From contig NZ_CACVCC010000019.1 of assembly GCF_902729355.1 (NCBI RefSeq), forward strand, positions 1 to 47,600: a DNA stretch of 47,600 bases. Direction: 5' to 3'. Under the pieces are notes generated by a model, which was not told the origin of the DNA, made no database searches, and was given only the letters and a program-made list of their open reading frames with translations. A program made the position numbers and the translations under genes. The stretch is from Streptococcus sp. S784/96/1. GTDB taxonomy: Bacteria; Bacillota; Bacilli; Lactobacillales; Streptococcaceae. Shown here one piece after another: positions 1 to 8,282 of the stretch. How positions within the stretch are numbered: position 1 is the stretch's first letter; each line of letters begins with the position of its first letter.

Positions 1-67
1 AGTCCTCGACTACTTGTATTTTGAATTCAGGTGGATACTTTGTAAATTTACTTCCTTTTTTAGCCAT
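1..67 (-). CDS. IS3-family transposase OrfA, N-terminal fragment
   Basis: The first 22 codons are visible, beginning MAKKGSKFTKYPPEFK. A basic start followed by a Y-x-x-EFK motif is typical of the helix-turn-helix OrfA of IS3/IS150-group elements, which binds the IS ends and is usually fused to OrfB by programmed frameshifting. A good ribosome-binding site (AAGGAGG, near 78-84 on the plus strand as CCTCCTT) decides this start. Nothing can be said about intactness because the gene leaves the window. Confidence 0.7.
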   Translation of the reverse strand, partial: MAKKGSKFTKYPPEFKIQVVED

Positions 68-117
68 GAGAAAAGAACCTCCTTATAAGAACAGTATAGT
101 ACTTTTTATACTGTCCA
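1..117 (-). mobile_element. 5' end of an IS3-family insertion sequence (runs off the left edge)
   Basis: This is the outer end of an IS on the minus strand: a terminal inverted repeat (about 101-117, TGGACAGTATAAAAAGT read inward), a strong Shine-Dalgarno AAGGAGG, then the start of the first transposase frame. The end of a second element at 47454-47470 (TAGACAGTGTAAAAAAG) is nearly the same, which supports reading both as ends of one IS type. The rest of the element lies outside the window. Confidence 0.75.
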
Positions 118-240
118 TTATAAGGGGGTCTTTTCATTTTCATCCCCCACTTTTTTAAGTTTGATTTTAATTAAATAATTAGATATGTATCGGCTAATTA
201 TTTCTAGTTTAAAAGAAACTGAAAAAGTTCTAAAAAATAG

Positions 241-280
241 AAAAATCAGAAGTTCATATTTGAGTGAACTTCTGATTTTT
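241..280. terminator. Bidirectional intrinsic terminator hairpin
   Basis: Perfect 16-bp inverted repeat AAAAATCAGAAGTTCA (241-256) and its complement (265-280), with an 8-nt loop. The stem ends in A/T runs on both sides, so it could stop transcription in either direction. No intact gene abuts it; it may be left over from a gene removed when the neighbouring IS inserted. Confidence 0.7.
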
Positions 281-639
281 AGGTGCATGATAAGTCAAAA
301 CTACCCATGAAAACAGGTGGTTTGTACGCCGGCTATCAGCGATTAAAATACAGCGGCACCGATAGAAAATGAGGAAAGCGCGTGGTAATACCATTAGTTT
401 GAGGAGATGATAGAATACACTATCGGAAAGAAAAAATGGGTATGGTGGCAGACTATATTTATAACTATTATCTTTGAAACGGAAAATTTTCGGATACTAA
501 GGCTTCAGACTCACCAACTGTGTTCGCCTTAGGTTGGCATAAGTTGCTAGGAGCTACTAATTTGCTAAATGTACTAGTTTACATTGCTAGAATATTATGA
601 TACAACAGTACGAACTATGTTGCGAGAAAGGAATTGACT

Positions 640-744
640 ATGGGTATAGGTTCAAAACAGTTTTTTGAGCAATTAGATGCCATTACAACTTCCAATTCTG
701 AGTTGACTTCTGATTTCTGGAAGGATGAGATAGGGAAGGATTAA
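640..744 (+). CDS. Doubtful 34-aa ORF or truncated N-terminus
   Basis: ATG preceded by AGAAAGGA at good spacing. The peptide begins MGIGSKQFFEQLDAITTS, is hydrophilic and acidic, and ends at TAA directly in front of a small hairpin. It could be a real small gene or the surviving start of a longer decayed protein. I do not recognise it and no function is proposed. Confidence 0.25.
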   Translation: MGIGSKQFFEQLDAITTSNSELTSDFWKDEIGKD

Positions 745-759
745 AAAGAGGCTCTTTTT
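743..759 (+). terminator. Small hairpin, possible terminator
   Basis: AAAAAGAG-G-CTCTTTTT immediately after the stop of the 34-aa frame. The stem is A/T-rich and ends in a T run, so termination is plausible but weak. Confidence 0.35.
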
Positions 760-932
760 CTACCATTTGTCAATTATAGTGGCGATTTCTTAGCTAATAT
801 AGTTGATAATTTGATTATGCAATGCTCACCATATATCAAGGTATGATTGCTTGGTACTTTTTCTTGAGGATACTATGAATGCCAACAGTAATATGGCCAT
901 TGCTAAAGCCTTTCTTAGTGTAGGGAGGTGGA

Positions 933-1037
933 ATGGTTCATTCTCGTAGAAAATTTAGTTATATCAGATTTTCTGAACACACACATCTGTCTTTTTCTGA
1001 TTTATTACATTTTAAAGTTAGGACGTTACTGCTTTAG
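933..1037 (+). CDS. Doubtful 34-aa ORF
   Basis: ATG preceded by GGGAGGTGGA. The peptide begins MVHSRRKFSYIRFSEHTH, is basic, and has no recognisable family. The Shine-Dalgarno is good, but the surrounding DNA looks decayed, so this may be chance. Confidence 0.2.
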   Translation: MVHSRRKFSYIRFSEHTHLSFSDLLHFKVRTLLL

Positions 1038-1103
1038 AAAAAATACTTTTAATAAAGTTGTGAAAATTATAACAAAAAATGCATAAGAAAGCGGTTTAAG
1101 AAT

Positions 1104-1132
1104 TTGCATTTTCTTGCTATAAGTTATATAAT
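1104..1132 (+). promoter_or_regulatory. gapA promoter (sigma-A type)
   Basis: TTGCAT (1104-1109), 17-bp spacer, TATAAT (1127-1132). A near-consensus strong promoter, as expected for a major glycolytic gene; it leaves a leader of about 100 nt before the ATG at 1243. Confidence 0.75.
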
Positions 1133-1242
1133 AGAAATGTTGAAAGTTACTTGTACTTTTACAAGTTAATCTTTTCACAATTGTTAAAGGGGTAGCCCTT
1201 AATAAAAATATTTACTTGATTTTCATAAGGAGGAAATCACAC

Positions 1243-2253
1243 ATGGTAGTTAAAGTTGGTATTAACGGTTTCGGACGTATCGGTCGTCTTGCTTTCCGTC
1301 GTATTCAAAACGTTGAAGGTGTTGAAGTTACTCGTATCAATGACCTTACAGATCCAAACATGCTTGCTCACTTGTTGAAATACGATACAACTCAAGGTCG
1401 TTTCGACGGTACAGTTGAAGTTAAAGACGGTGGATTTGAAGTTAACGGTAAATTCATTAAAGTTTCTGCAGAACGCGAACCAGCTAACATTGACTGGGCT
1501 GCTGACGGTGTAGAAATCGTTCTTGAAGCTACTGGTTTCTTTGCTTCTAAAGAAAAAGCTGAGCAACACATCCATGAAAATGGTGCTAAAAAAGTTGTTA
1601 TCACTGCTCCTGGTGGAAACGACGTTAAAACTGTTGTATTCAACACTAACCACGACATTCTTGACGGTACTGAAACAGTTATCTCAGGTGCTTCATGTAC
1701 TACAAACTGTCTTGCACCAATGGCCAAAGCTCTTCACGATGCATTTGGTATCCAAAAAGGTCTTATGACAACTATCCACGCTTACACTGGTGACCAAATG
1801 ATTCTTGACGGTCCACACCGTGGTGGTGACCTTCGTCGTGCTCGTGCTGGTGCTGCTAACATTGTACCTAACTCAACAGGTGCTGCAAAAGCTATTGGTC
1901 TTGTTATTCCAGAACTTAACGGTAAACTTGACGGTGCTGCACAACGTGTTCCAGTTCCAACAGGTTCTGTAACTGAATTGGTTGTAACTCTTGATAAAAA
2001 AGTTACTGCTGATGAAGTAAACGCTGCTATGAAAGCTGCTTCAAATGACTCATTTGGTTACACTGAAGACCCAATCGTTTCTTCAGATATCGTAGGTATT
2101 TCATTTGGTTCATTGTTCGACGGAACTCAAACTAAAGTTATGGAAGCTGACGGTGAGCAATTGGTTAAAGTTGTTTCATGGTACGACAACGAAATGTCAT
2201 ACACTGCACAACTTGTACGTACTCTTGAGTACTTCGCAAAAATCGCTAAATAA
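1243..2253 (+). CDS. gapA: Glyceraldehyde-3-phosphate dehydrogenase
   Basis: Glycolytic enzyme that oxidises and phosphorylates glyceraldehyde 3-phosphate to 1,3-bisphosphoglycerate with NAD+. The 336-aa product has the N-terminal Rossmann fold ([10 protein letters not shown] near residue 7), catalytic Cys152 in SCTTNC, His179 in TTIHAY, and the C-terminal WYDNEMSY motif; length is standard. The ATG at 1243 is preferred over an in-frame ATG at 1216 because it follows AAGGAGGAAATCACAC and gives the family's usual [10 protein letters not shown] start. Codon use is strongly biased, as in highly expressed streptococcal genes. It stands alone between its own promoter and terminator. In streptococci this protein is also found at the cell surface (known for the family, not visible here). 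Confidence 0.98.
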   Translation: MVVKVGINGFGRIGRLAFRRIQNVEGVEVTRINDLTDPNMLAHLLKYDTTQGRFDGTVEVKDGGFEVNGKFIKVSAEREPANIDWAADGVEIVLEATGFFASKEKAEQHIHENGAKKVVITAPGGNDVKTVVFNTNHDILDGTETVISGASCTTNCLAPMAKALHDAFGIQKGLMTTIHAYTGDQMILDGPHRGGDLRRARAGAANIVPNSTGAAKAIGLVIPELNGKLDGAAQRVPVPTGSVTELVVTLDKKVTADEVNAAMKAASNDSFGYTEDPIVSSDIVGISFGSLFDGTQTKVMEADGEQLVKVVSWYDNEMSYTAQLVRTLEYFAKIAK

Positions 2254-2261
2254 TTAGTATG

Positions 2262-2287
2262 AAAAGAACCCTAGGGTTCTTTTCTTT
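2262..2287 (+). terminator. gapA intrinsic terminator
   Basis: AAAAGAACCC-TA-GGGTTCTTTT, a perfect 10-bp stem followed by CTTTTT, 8 nt after the gapA stop. Confidence 0.9.
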
Positions 2288-2351
2288 TTGCTATTAACAG
2301 ATAGTATATCAAGTTGTAAAATATACTTATAAAAATTTAAGGAGCTATTTT

Positions 2352-3389
2352 ATGACATTTGAAACAAAGGGTTTAGAGGTTATTGATGGTAAAGAGGTTG
2401 TTCAAATTCGTTTGGTCAATAAAAATCAAGTTGTTGCAAGTTTTTTGATGTTAGAAGCAACTTGGTAGGAATTTTTAGTGCCAACAGGTGATGGCAAGCA
2501 TAAAAATCTCTTGTTAGGGTTTGATAAACCTAGTGATTATGGGAAAAATACCCTATATGCTGCTCAGATGATTGGACGTACAGCAGGTCGTATTGCGAAA
2601 GGTCAAGCGACTATTGGTGGAAAAGTCTATCAATTGCCTATTAATAATAATGCTAATACTCTTCATGGTGGTCCTAATGGCTTTCACGGCCAAGTTGGGG
2701 ATTATGAATTGGTAGAAGGCGATGATTTTGTAGCAGTTAAATTTAGCTATAAAGCTAAGCAGGCGCTTGATGGCTTCCCTGGAGATATGGATGTTGTAGC
2801 TACTTTTGCTTTAAGTGATGATAACAGCTTAACGATGACGTTTACGGGAAAAAATGCTACTGAAACTACGCTTTTTAATCCAACGACTCACCCATACTTT
2901 AATCTGAGTCAGTATCAGGATCTTCATAGCCATATTTTGAAAGTTCAAGCGTATCATGTTTTGGAAGTAAATCGTGAATTAATTCCTTCAGGAAATTTCT
3001 TAGATGTGACGAATACTCCTTATGATTTTAGAGGAGGACAAAATTTGAGCTCTGCTATTTCCCAAAACGATGGTTTCGATGGTACTTGGGTGGTTAATAG
3101 CAAAGCTGGCGAGCTAATTGTAATTTTGACTGACGAAGAAAGTGGAAACCAACTTAGAATCTTCTCAGAGCGGCAAGGAGTTGTTATTTATACGATGAAC
3201 TCACTTGAAGATGGTGTCTATTTTGCGCGTGATAATGGGCTAGTAGGCAAGGCACAGGAAGGTGTTGCGATAGAGCCTCAAGATTTATCAGATGCTGTCA
3301 ATCATGAAAACTTTAATCAGGTCTTCCTAAAACTAGGTGAAGAAAAAACCTATGAAATAGTTTTTGCTTATGAGAAGGTTGGTAAGTAA
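2352..3389 (+). pseudogene. galM: Aldose 1-epimerase (galactose mutarotase), amber-interrupted
   Basis: GalM interconverts beta- and alpha-D-galactose so that GalK can use the alpha form. The frame opens at ATG 2352 after AAGGAGC and runs 345 codons to 3389, but codon 39 (2466-2468) is TAG, in the context ATW-stop-EFLVPTGDG where homologues usually have Gln; a single CAG-to-TAG change explains it. The rest is in frame and keeps family motifs: NPTTHPYFNLS with the catalytic His, and the C-terminal GVAIEPQDL with the catalytic Glu. A GTG at 2478 could in theory restart translation but would remove the first beta-strands, and no good ribosome-binding site precedes it. The gene is far from galKTE in this window. 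Most likely a recently inactivated gene; a sequencing error is possible. Confidence 0.85.
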
Positions 3390-3428
3390 CAAGAGAATAA
3401 TTTATTAAGAATTTTAGAAAAAATAGGC

Positions 3429-3441
3429 TGGGAAAAGTGAT
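3429..3441 (+). repeat. Left copy of 13-bp direct repeat flanking the IS4-family element
   Basis: TGGGAAAAGTGAT, repeated exactly at 4934-4946. Size and position fit a target-site duplication of an IS4-type element (family range about 10-13 bp). The left copy stops two bases short of the IS end I infer. Confidence 0.6.
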
Positions 3442-3477
3442 CAATATGATTAAGTTAAGCATTTAAACAATTCAAGG

Positions 3478-3524
3478 AACTATTCCCGTCCGAGCAATTG
3501 ATGACCAAACGGGAATAGTTTTTG
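3478..3524 (+). terminator. Intrinsic terminator inside the IS end
   Basis: AACTATTCCCGT (3478-3489) pairs perfectly with ACGGGAATAGTT (3509-3520), followed by TTTGT. It reads in the plus direction and would stop galM transcripts before they enter the transposase region antisense. Confidence 0.75.
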
Positions 3525-3584
3525 TATTTAGGGAGCACAAAAAGGATGTTTTTTAACCCAATTTTTCAGCTATTATGTTACTCT

Positions 3585-4853
3585 CTAAGTGAAGCTTACA
3601 GGTAGCTGGCTTCGTATTTTTCTTCGGAATGTTCGATTGGGTCGAATAATAGATAGGTGCTTGGCAATGTAGGTTTCTAATTGGAAGGAAGTGAGTTTGT
3701 CTCTAAGAAATTTTTGACAGGCATAAACAGCGTCTGAAAAACAAATTTTATAAGCCTGTTTTAACTTTGATGTTTTAATAGCAACGTGTGAGGTTAGCCA
3801 TTTACAAACATTAAAATTGATAAAGCGAGCGTAGATTTCTTGGAGAATCCCTTCCTTCTTTTTCGCATGAAAATGAGTCAGACCAATACTATATTTTAGG
3901 TCACGAAAACTGGTCTCTATGCCCTATCTGTAGGCATAGAGATCTTTTAATTTTTCTGGAGAATAATTCGTATTTGTCACCAAAGTTTCAAAGAAACCTG
4001 GCTTGATTTCGAGACTCACCATTCGAAAATGAAGTTCGTAAAACTGGAGTGGGTCGCTTTTTCGGCTAGAGCTTGGTAGAAAGTCAAAGGATGTGTGATT
4101 AGGTAAATATTAGGAAAATTTTGATACTGTTGTTTCATCTCATTGGTCTGTTTTCGGCAGGTGTTTAGGTCAAATTTTTCATCAAAACAAGGGGTGTCAG
4201 GGAGGTTAAAACCTGACTTCATAGAATGATTCCCGTCACGAATACGAATAATATAGGACCAATTTCTTTCTTGACAGTGAGCCATGACATTGTAGGATTC
4301 ATACCCCCTATCCATTATCACCAGAGCCTGTTCAAAAGGGACAACTCTCCATCATATCAATAAAAGCCGCACGTTCATCAACCTCTCGATTATCTTGGAT
4401 CCGTAAATCATGATACATCTCTTGTTCAAGATTGTAGAGAGCATTGATATGAATGAGATTATAGGGAGTGTGATGTGGTCCAGTTTGAAAAGAGGTCGTT
4501 TTATCAAAACGATTTCTTGGTAGAATCACATCACTGCCATCAACAGCCAGGATAGGGAGATTATCAGAGATTGGAATTTTAGAAGTAATATCCCTAAAAA
4601 GTGTTTTAAAAGCTTGGTGTTTAATCTGATACCGTCGTTGAACAAAGGCAGATTGAGAGACAGGCAAATCTAAATCAAGTAGCTCTTTGGCTAAGGTATT
4701 ACCACCCATGGTCAGTATAGCTTAAATCATGGTTTTCATCGTTAGCTGACTTTTCCGACTAAAATCTTTTTCAGGATGAAGCACAAACTGATTGGCACTA
4801 GAAATGATGTCGTTAATACTATCAAGTAAATGAGCTTTAATCTGATCTAGCAT
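3585..4853 (-). pseudogene. IS4-family DDE transposase, multiply disrupted
   Basis: The conceptual protein (about 420 aa) starts MLDQIKAHLLDSIND at 4853 and shows IS4 hallmarks: AVDGSDV with the first catalytic Asp, VIMDRGYES with the second, and YR-x-x-IETSFRDLK, the Y-(2)-R-(3)-E-(6)-K signature with the catalytic Glu. It is dead: a TAA in TMI-stop-AILTMGGN (near 4724), a +1 frameshift in a T run near 4327 after MESCPF, a second frameshift near 4095, and a TAG replacing the usual Trp of the YRWGIE motif (near 3928). Each defect is read directly from the sequence by comparing frames; which base was ancestral is inference. Confidence 0.9.
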
Positions 4854-4933
4854 GACTTTTCCCCTTTTATTTTTAGTGTAACATAAAAACTAACCCACCA
4901 CAAAATGTGATAGGTTAGTTAACTTAATGACAT

Positions 4934-4946
4934 TGGGAAAAGTGAT
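4934..4946 (+). repeat. Right copy of 13-bp direct repeat flanking the IS4-family element
   Basis: TGGGAAAAGTGAT, identical to 3429-3441; probable target-site duplication. Confidence 0.6.
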
Positions 4947-4980
4947 AGCCCCCTTATAGTGAATAACAAAAATTCACTAG

Positions 4981-5120
4981 GAACGGCACCCTAAAAGTTA
5001 GACAAAAAATCTAACTTTTAGAGTGCTTTTCTTATGAAATTACGTTACAAAGATAAACTAAAGATTTATGAGCTATATTTCAAACAAGGCCGTTGTTTAA
5101 ACAATTATTATTTCATTGTC
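4981..5120 (+). mobile_element. Remnant 5' end of an IS3-type element
   Basis: A 17-bp-class hairpin (GCACCCTAAAAGTTAGA ... TCTAACTTTTAGAGTGC, 4987-5025) is followed by ATG 5034 and a short frame beginning MKLRYKDKLKIYELYFKQG. This resembles the start of streptococcal IS3-family OrfA proteins of the MKLSYEDK-IYELRKQG type. The similarity fades after about 20 codons and no other part of such an element follows, so this is only a scrap. It lies between the IS4-type element and the regulator; the stretch 4947-5166 holds nothing else I can name. Confidence 0.5.
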
Positions 5121-5166
5121 AACATGACAGGGAGCAGTCCTGATAACGGTACTGGGAATATTCAAA

Positions 5167-6006
5167 TTAGTATTCCTTTTCTAATTTAGTTCTAAAAGAG
5201 CTAGGAGTGGCTTTAAAGTAATTCTTGAACACTTTTGAAAAATAGAGAGGATCGGAAAATCCTACGGAAAAGGCGATAAATTTAATTGGTTCGTGTGTAT
5301 TTTCAAGGAGATATTTAGCTCGCTTCATCCGAACTTGATTAAGGTATTCTTTGGGTGATGTATTGAAGTAGTCACAAAAGATAGTTGTTAGATAGCTTCG
5401 ATTAACATTTAGTGTATCAGCAATTGTTTGAATTGTAAGAGTAGTAGAAGTATAAGATGTTTCGATAATGTGACGACAATTGATACAGAGTTGTTCGGAA
5501 GGATGTACTTCTTTATGCCGTGTTTCAGGTGCTATAGTTGCAAGATTGAAGAGGAGTTCATAGATTCCTCCTAGAAGATGAAGTTGACTGGGAGCAGAGT
5601 GTTTAAGCTTCTCATTTTGCTCAATAATAGATTTCACTAGTAGATAAACTGTATGTGTTTCTGATTTATTAGGTACTTTTAAAACAGAATCCCTATGAAT
5701 CTTAGATAGACTAAAGTAATCCCTAGATTTACTTCCGCTAATACCTATCCAGTAATAACTCCAAGGATCCACTTCATCTGCTTCATAGTAGGTCAGTTTA
5801 TTGGGTTTTAGTAGAAATAAATCTCCTGCTTCTAAAGAGGTTTTATTTCCATTGTAATAGAATGTCCCTTTTCCACTTTCGATATAATGCAAAACATAGT
5901 TTTCTCGGATAGCAGGTCCAAATCCATATTTAGGTGTACATTGTTCAAAACCGTAAAAATCAATAGTGAGATCAATAGTATCGTTGTGAAATTCAGAAAA
6001 AATCAT
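5167..6006 (-). CDS. msmR: AraC-family transcriptional regulator, MsmR/RafR-like
   Basis: Likely transcriptional activator of the divergent alpha-galactosidase/importer operon. The 279-aa protein has an N-terminal cupin-like sugar-sensing half (GKGTFYYNG near residue 45, then AGDLFLLKPN), and a C-terminal AraC DNA-binding domain with two helix-turn-helices: LTIQTIADTLNVNRSYLTTIF near residue 190 and the family signature from about 235 to 265 (IAFSVGFSDPLYFSKVFK). Size and architecture match MsmR of S. mutans and RafR of S. pneumoniae, which activate the equivalent operons in response to raffinose or melibiose. It diverges from the alpha-galactosidase gene with about 100 bp between starts. The inducer is inferred from context. 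Confidence 0.85.
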   Translation of the reverse strand: MIFSEFHNDTIDLTIDFYGFEQCTPKYGFGPAIRENYVLHYIESGKGTFYYNGNKTSLEAGDLFLLKPNKLTYYEADEVDPWSYYWIGISGSKSRDYFSLSKIHRDSVLKVPNKSETHTVYLLVKSIIEQNEKLKHSAPSQLHLLGGIYELLFNLATIAPETRHKEVHPSEQLCINCRHIIETSYTSTTLTIQTIADTLNVNRSYLTTIFCDYFNTSPKEYLNQVRMKRAKYLLENTHEPIKFIAFSVGFSDPLYFSKVFKNYFKATPSSFRTKLEKEY

Positions 6007-6054
6007 AAAATACCTCCACCTAACATTTTACCATATAATTAAAACATAATTCCA

Positions 6055-6083
6055 TTTATTAAAACGTTTTCATGGTTTATAAT
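6055..6083 (+). promoter_or_regulatory. Promoter of the aga-msmEFG operon
   Basis: A consensus TATAAT at 6078-6083 lies 17 bp downstream of a poor -35 (TTTATT, 6055-6060). A weak -35 with a good -10 is what an activator-dependent promoter looks like and fits the adjacent AraC-type regulator. Activator half-sites were not identifiable by eye. Confidence 0.6.
6059..6072 (-). promoter_or_regulatory. Candidate cre (CcpA) site
   Basis: Read on the minus strand: TGAAAACGTTTTAA, matching the cre consensus TGNAANCGNWNNCA at all but the penultimate fixed position. It overlaps the -35/spacer region, where CcpA would repress in the presence of glucose. Match seen; function inferred. Confidence 0.6.
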
Positions 6084-6106
6084 GTAACCATAAAAGGAGA
6101 GGAAGT

Positions 6107-8272
6107 ATGATTGAATATAAGGAAGATAAGCAAATTTTTCATCTGAAAACACGAGAAAGTTCGTATATTATGCAAGTTTTAGATAACAATCTTCTTGTCA
6201 ATCGTTATTTTGGTAAAAAAATTAATTGCTTTAGTGATAGTAACAAAATAACATATCAGGATAGAGCTTTTTCGCCAAATCCAACAAGTAAGGATAGAAC
6301 ATTCTCCTTGGATACGTTACCATTAGAGTTTAGTAGTAATGGTTTAGGAGACTTTAGAACCTCAGCAATTGAAGTTTCGAATGAGTACGGTACAGCTTTG
6401 GATTTAAAATATCGCAGCCACCGTATCTATAAAGGAAAGTCTGATTTAAAAGGATTACCTAACAGTTTTGGTAATGAGGGTAAGGTTGAAACACTTGAAA
6501 TTGAGTTATATGATTTTCTGTCAGATGTTACAGTGGTTTTATCTTACAGCGTCTTTGAAGAGTGTAATATTATTACGCGGTCATCTAAGGTTATAGCTGG
6601 AAAAACAGTCATTCATCTTGAAAAATTACTCAGTTTCACTTTAGATTTGCCTCATAAGAATTTTGATATTCATACTTTAACTGGTAGATATGGTTATGAA
6701 AAAGAATGGACGAAGACTCCGTTAACTCAAGGGAAATACAGTATTGGTAGTATTCGTGGAGCCTCAAGTCACTCTCGCACTCCGTTTATTGCTCTTGCTA
6801 GTCCTGAAGCAACAGAGCGTAGTGGTGACATTTATTCGGCTCATCTCGTTTATAGTGGAAATTTTACAGCTTTTGTTGAAACGACAGCAATTCATACAAC
6901 ACGTTTTGGTATGGGGCTAAATGATGAGAAATTTAGATGGGTTTTAGAACCAGGGCAAGAATTCCAAGCACCGGAGGCAATATTATCCTATACAGATAAG
7001 GGATTTACAGGAATGACTAGAGATAGTCATGAATTTATTCGTCACCATTTGACTAGAGGAAAATTTGCTAACAAAGAGCGTCCAATCTTAATTAATAACT
7101 GGGAAGGAACTTATTTTGATTTTACAGAAGATAAGTTAGTCTCTCTAGCTTCTGAAGCTGCCAAGTTAGGTATTGAGTTATTTGTTCTTGACGATGGTTG
7201 GTTTGGTAAACGAAACTCTGATACATGTTCGCTAGGTGATTGGGTAGAAAATAAAGAGAAGCTCCCGAATGGTCTTAAAGGATTAGCTGAGAAGGTTAAT
7301 GATTTAGGAATGACCTTTGGTCTATGGTTTGAACCAGAGATGGTTTCAGAAGATAGTGATTTGTATAGAGAACATCCTAACTGGGCTATCCAAATTACTG
7401 GAAGAGGTCACACCTATAGTCGTGAGCAATTAGTGCTTGACTTATCTCAGGATGAGGTGTGCGACTATATTATTGAAAGTGTCTCAAACGTTTTGAATTC
7501 AGCAAATATTGGTTATGTTAAGTGGGATATGAATAGAAATATAACGAATATTCCTGAGAATCAAGCTAATCATGAGAAACATGAATTTTACCATCGTTAT
7601 ATATTAGGTCTGTATCGTATTTTAGAGACGCTAAATCAACGTTTTCCAAATGTTTTATTTGAAAGTTGTTCGGGAGGCGGAGGTCGTAATGACTTAGGTA
7701 TGATTTACTATATGCCTCAGGCTTGGGCTAGTGATAATACAGATGCGATTGGTCGATTATCAATTCAAGAAGGGACTAGTCTGATTTATCCAACAATCAG
7801 CATGGGTTCTCATGTATCAGCTGTTCCTAACCATCAAGTTGGACGTATCACACCACTAGAAACTCGTGGAAATGTTGCTATGCTAGGAAATTTGGGTTAT
7901 GAACTTGATTTGACACAATTAGAGTCAAGTGAATTAGAAGAGATTGCGGAACAAGTAGAAACCTATAAATCAATTCGTCAAACTGTTCAATTTGGTGATT
8001 ATTATCGTTTACAAAAAACTGATAATACCTATGCTTACAATTTGATATCAAAAGATAAGAGTCAAGTTGTATTTACCTTTGTCAAAATTTTATCACAGCC
8101 AGAAGCTCCCTTTATTAGAGTTCGATTAGAAGGTTTAGATCCAGAAGCTACCTATTACTGTGAGAAATTATCTGCTAGTTTTGGTGGAGATGAATTAATG
8201 AATATTGGGTTAACAATTCCCTATGTTCAAAAAGATTATTTTAGTTTACAATATATTTTCAATAAAAAATAA
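6107..8272 (+). CDS. aga: Alpha-galactosidase, GH36 (raffinose/melibiose type)
   Basis: Hydrolyses terminal alpha-1,6-galactose from melibiose, raffinose and stachyose in the cytoplasm. The 721-aa protein has an N-terminal beta-sandwich, a TIM barrel and a C-terminal beta domain in the usual GH36 order. Catalytic nucleophile Asp474 (YVKWDMNRN) and acid/base Asp543 (AWASDNTDA) are present 69 residues apart; FVLDDGWFG and SCSGGGGR are further family motifs. No signal peptide. ATG 6107 follows AAAAGGAGAGG. It is the first gene of an operon with msmE, msmF and msmG, as in msm/raf loci. A paralogue lies at 14861-17125. Confidence 0.95.
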   Translation: MIEYKEDKQIFHLKTRESSYIMQVLDNNLLVNRYFGKKINCFSDSNKITYQDRAFSPNPTSKDRTFSLDTLPLEFSSNGLGDFRTSAIEVSNEYGTALDLKYRSHRIYKGKSDLKGLPNSFGNEGKVETLEIELYDFLSDVTVVLSYSVFEECNIITRSSKVIAGKTVIHLEKLLSFTLDLPHKNFDIHTLTGRYGYEKEWTKTPLTQGKYSIGSIRGASSHSRTPFIALASPEATERSGDIYSAHLVYSGNFTAFVETTAIHTTRFGMGLNDEKFRWVLEPGQEFQAPEAILSYTDKGFTGMTRDSHEFIRHHLTRGKFANKERPILINNWEGTYFDFTEDKLVSLASEAAKLGIELFVLDDGWFGKRNSDTCSLGDWVENKEKLPNGLKGLAEKVNDLGMTFGLWFEPEMVSEDSDLYREHPNWAIQITGRGHTYSREQLVLDLSQDEVCDYIIESVSNVLNSANIGYVKWDMNRNITNIPENQANHEKHEFYHRYILGLYRILETLNQRFPNVLFESCSGGGGRNDLGMIYYMPQAWASDNTDAIGRLSIQEGTSLIYPTISMGSHVSAVPNHQVGRITPLETRGNVAMLGNLGYELDLTQLESSELEEIAEQVETYKSIRQTVQFGDYYRLQKTDNTYAYNLISKDKSQVVFTFVKILSQPEAPFIRVRLEGLDPEATYYCEKLSASFGGDELMNIGLTIPYVQKDYFSLQYIFNKK

Positions 8273-8282
8273 GGAGAATTTT

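Larger units (their letters stand above)
118..1103. other. Gene-poor, decayed stretch between the left IS and gapA
   Basis: Almost 1 kb without a convincing gene. Apart from the 241-280 hairpin it holds a locally more GC-rich patch near 320-420, two 34-codon reading frames with plausible ribosome-binding sites, and a small hairpin at 743-759. Reading frames are broken by stops throughout and I recognise no protein family on either strand. The likeliest reading is remnant DNA of genes disrupted by rearrangement; a structured RNA in 300-620 cannot be excluded by eye. Confidence 0.5.
3444..4933 (-). mobile_element. Decayed IS4-family insertion sequence (about 1.49 kb)
   Basis: The ends form an imperfect inverted repeat: ATATGATTAAGTTAA at 3444 reading inward and ATGTCATTAAGTTAA from 4933 reading inward, 13 of 15 matching. 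It is flanked by an exact 13-bp direct repeat. Inside is a single transposase gene on the minus strand, destroyed by nonsense and frameshift changes. The length fits IS4-type elements. It sits between galM and the msm-type regulator and separates the gapA region from the sugar genes. Confidence 0.75.

Noticed and set aside
300..620. RNase P RNA, tmRNA or group II intron
   Set aside because: I looked for the conserved cores of these RNAs and did not find them; only an unexplained region is reported.
1237..1653. Long antisense open frames inside gapA (for example 138 codons on the minus strand)
   Set aside because: They mirror the strongly biased codon use of gapA, have no family similarity and no ribosome-binding site.
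2478..3389. galM read as an intact gene starting at GTG 2478
   Set aside because: It would lack the first 42 residues of the fold, has no ribosome-binding site, and the upstream frame with a good site joins it through a single TAG.
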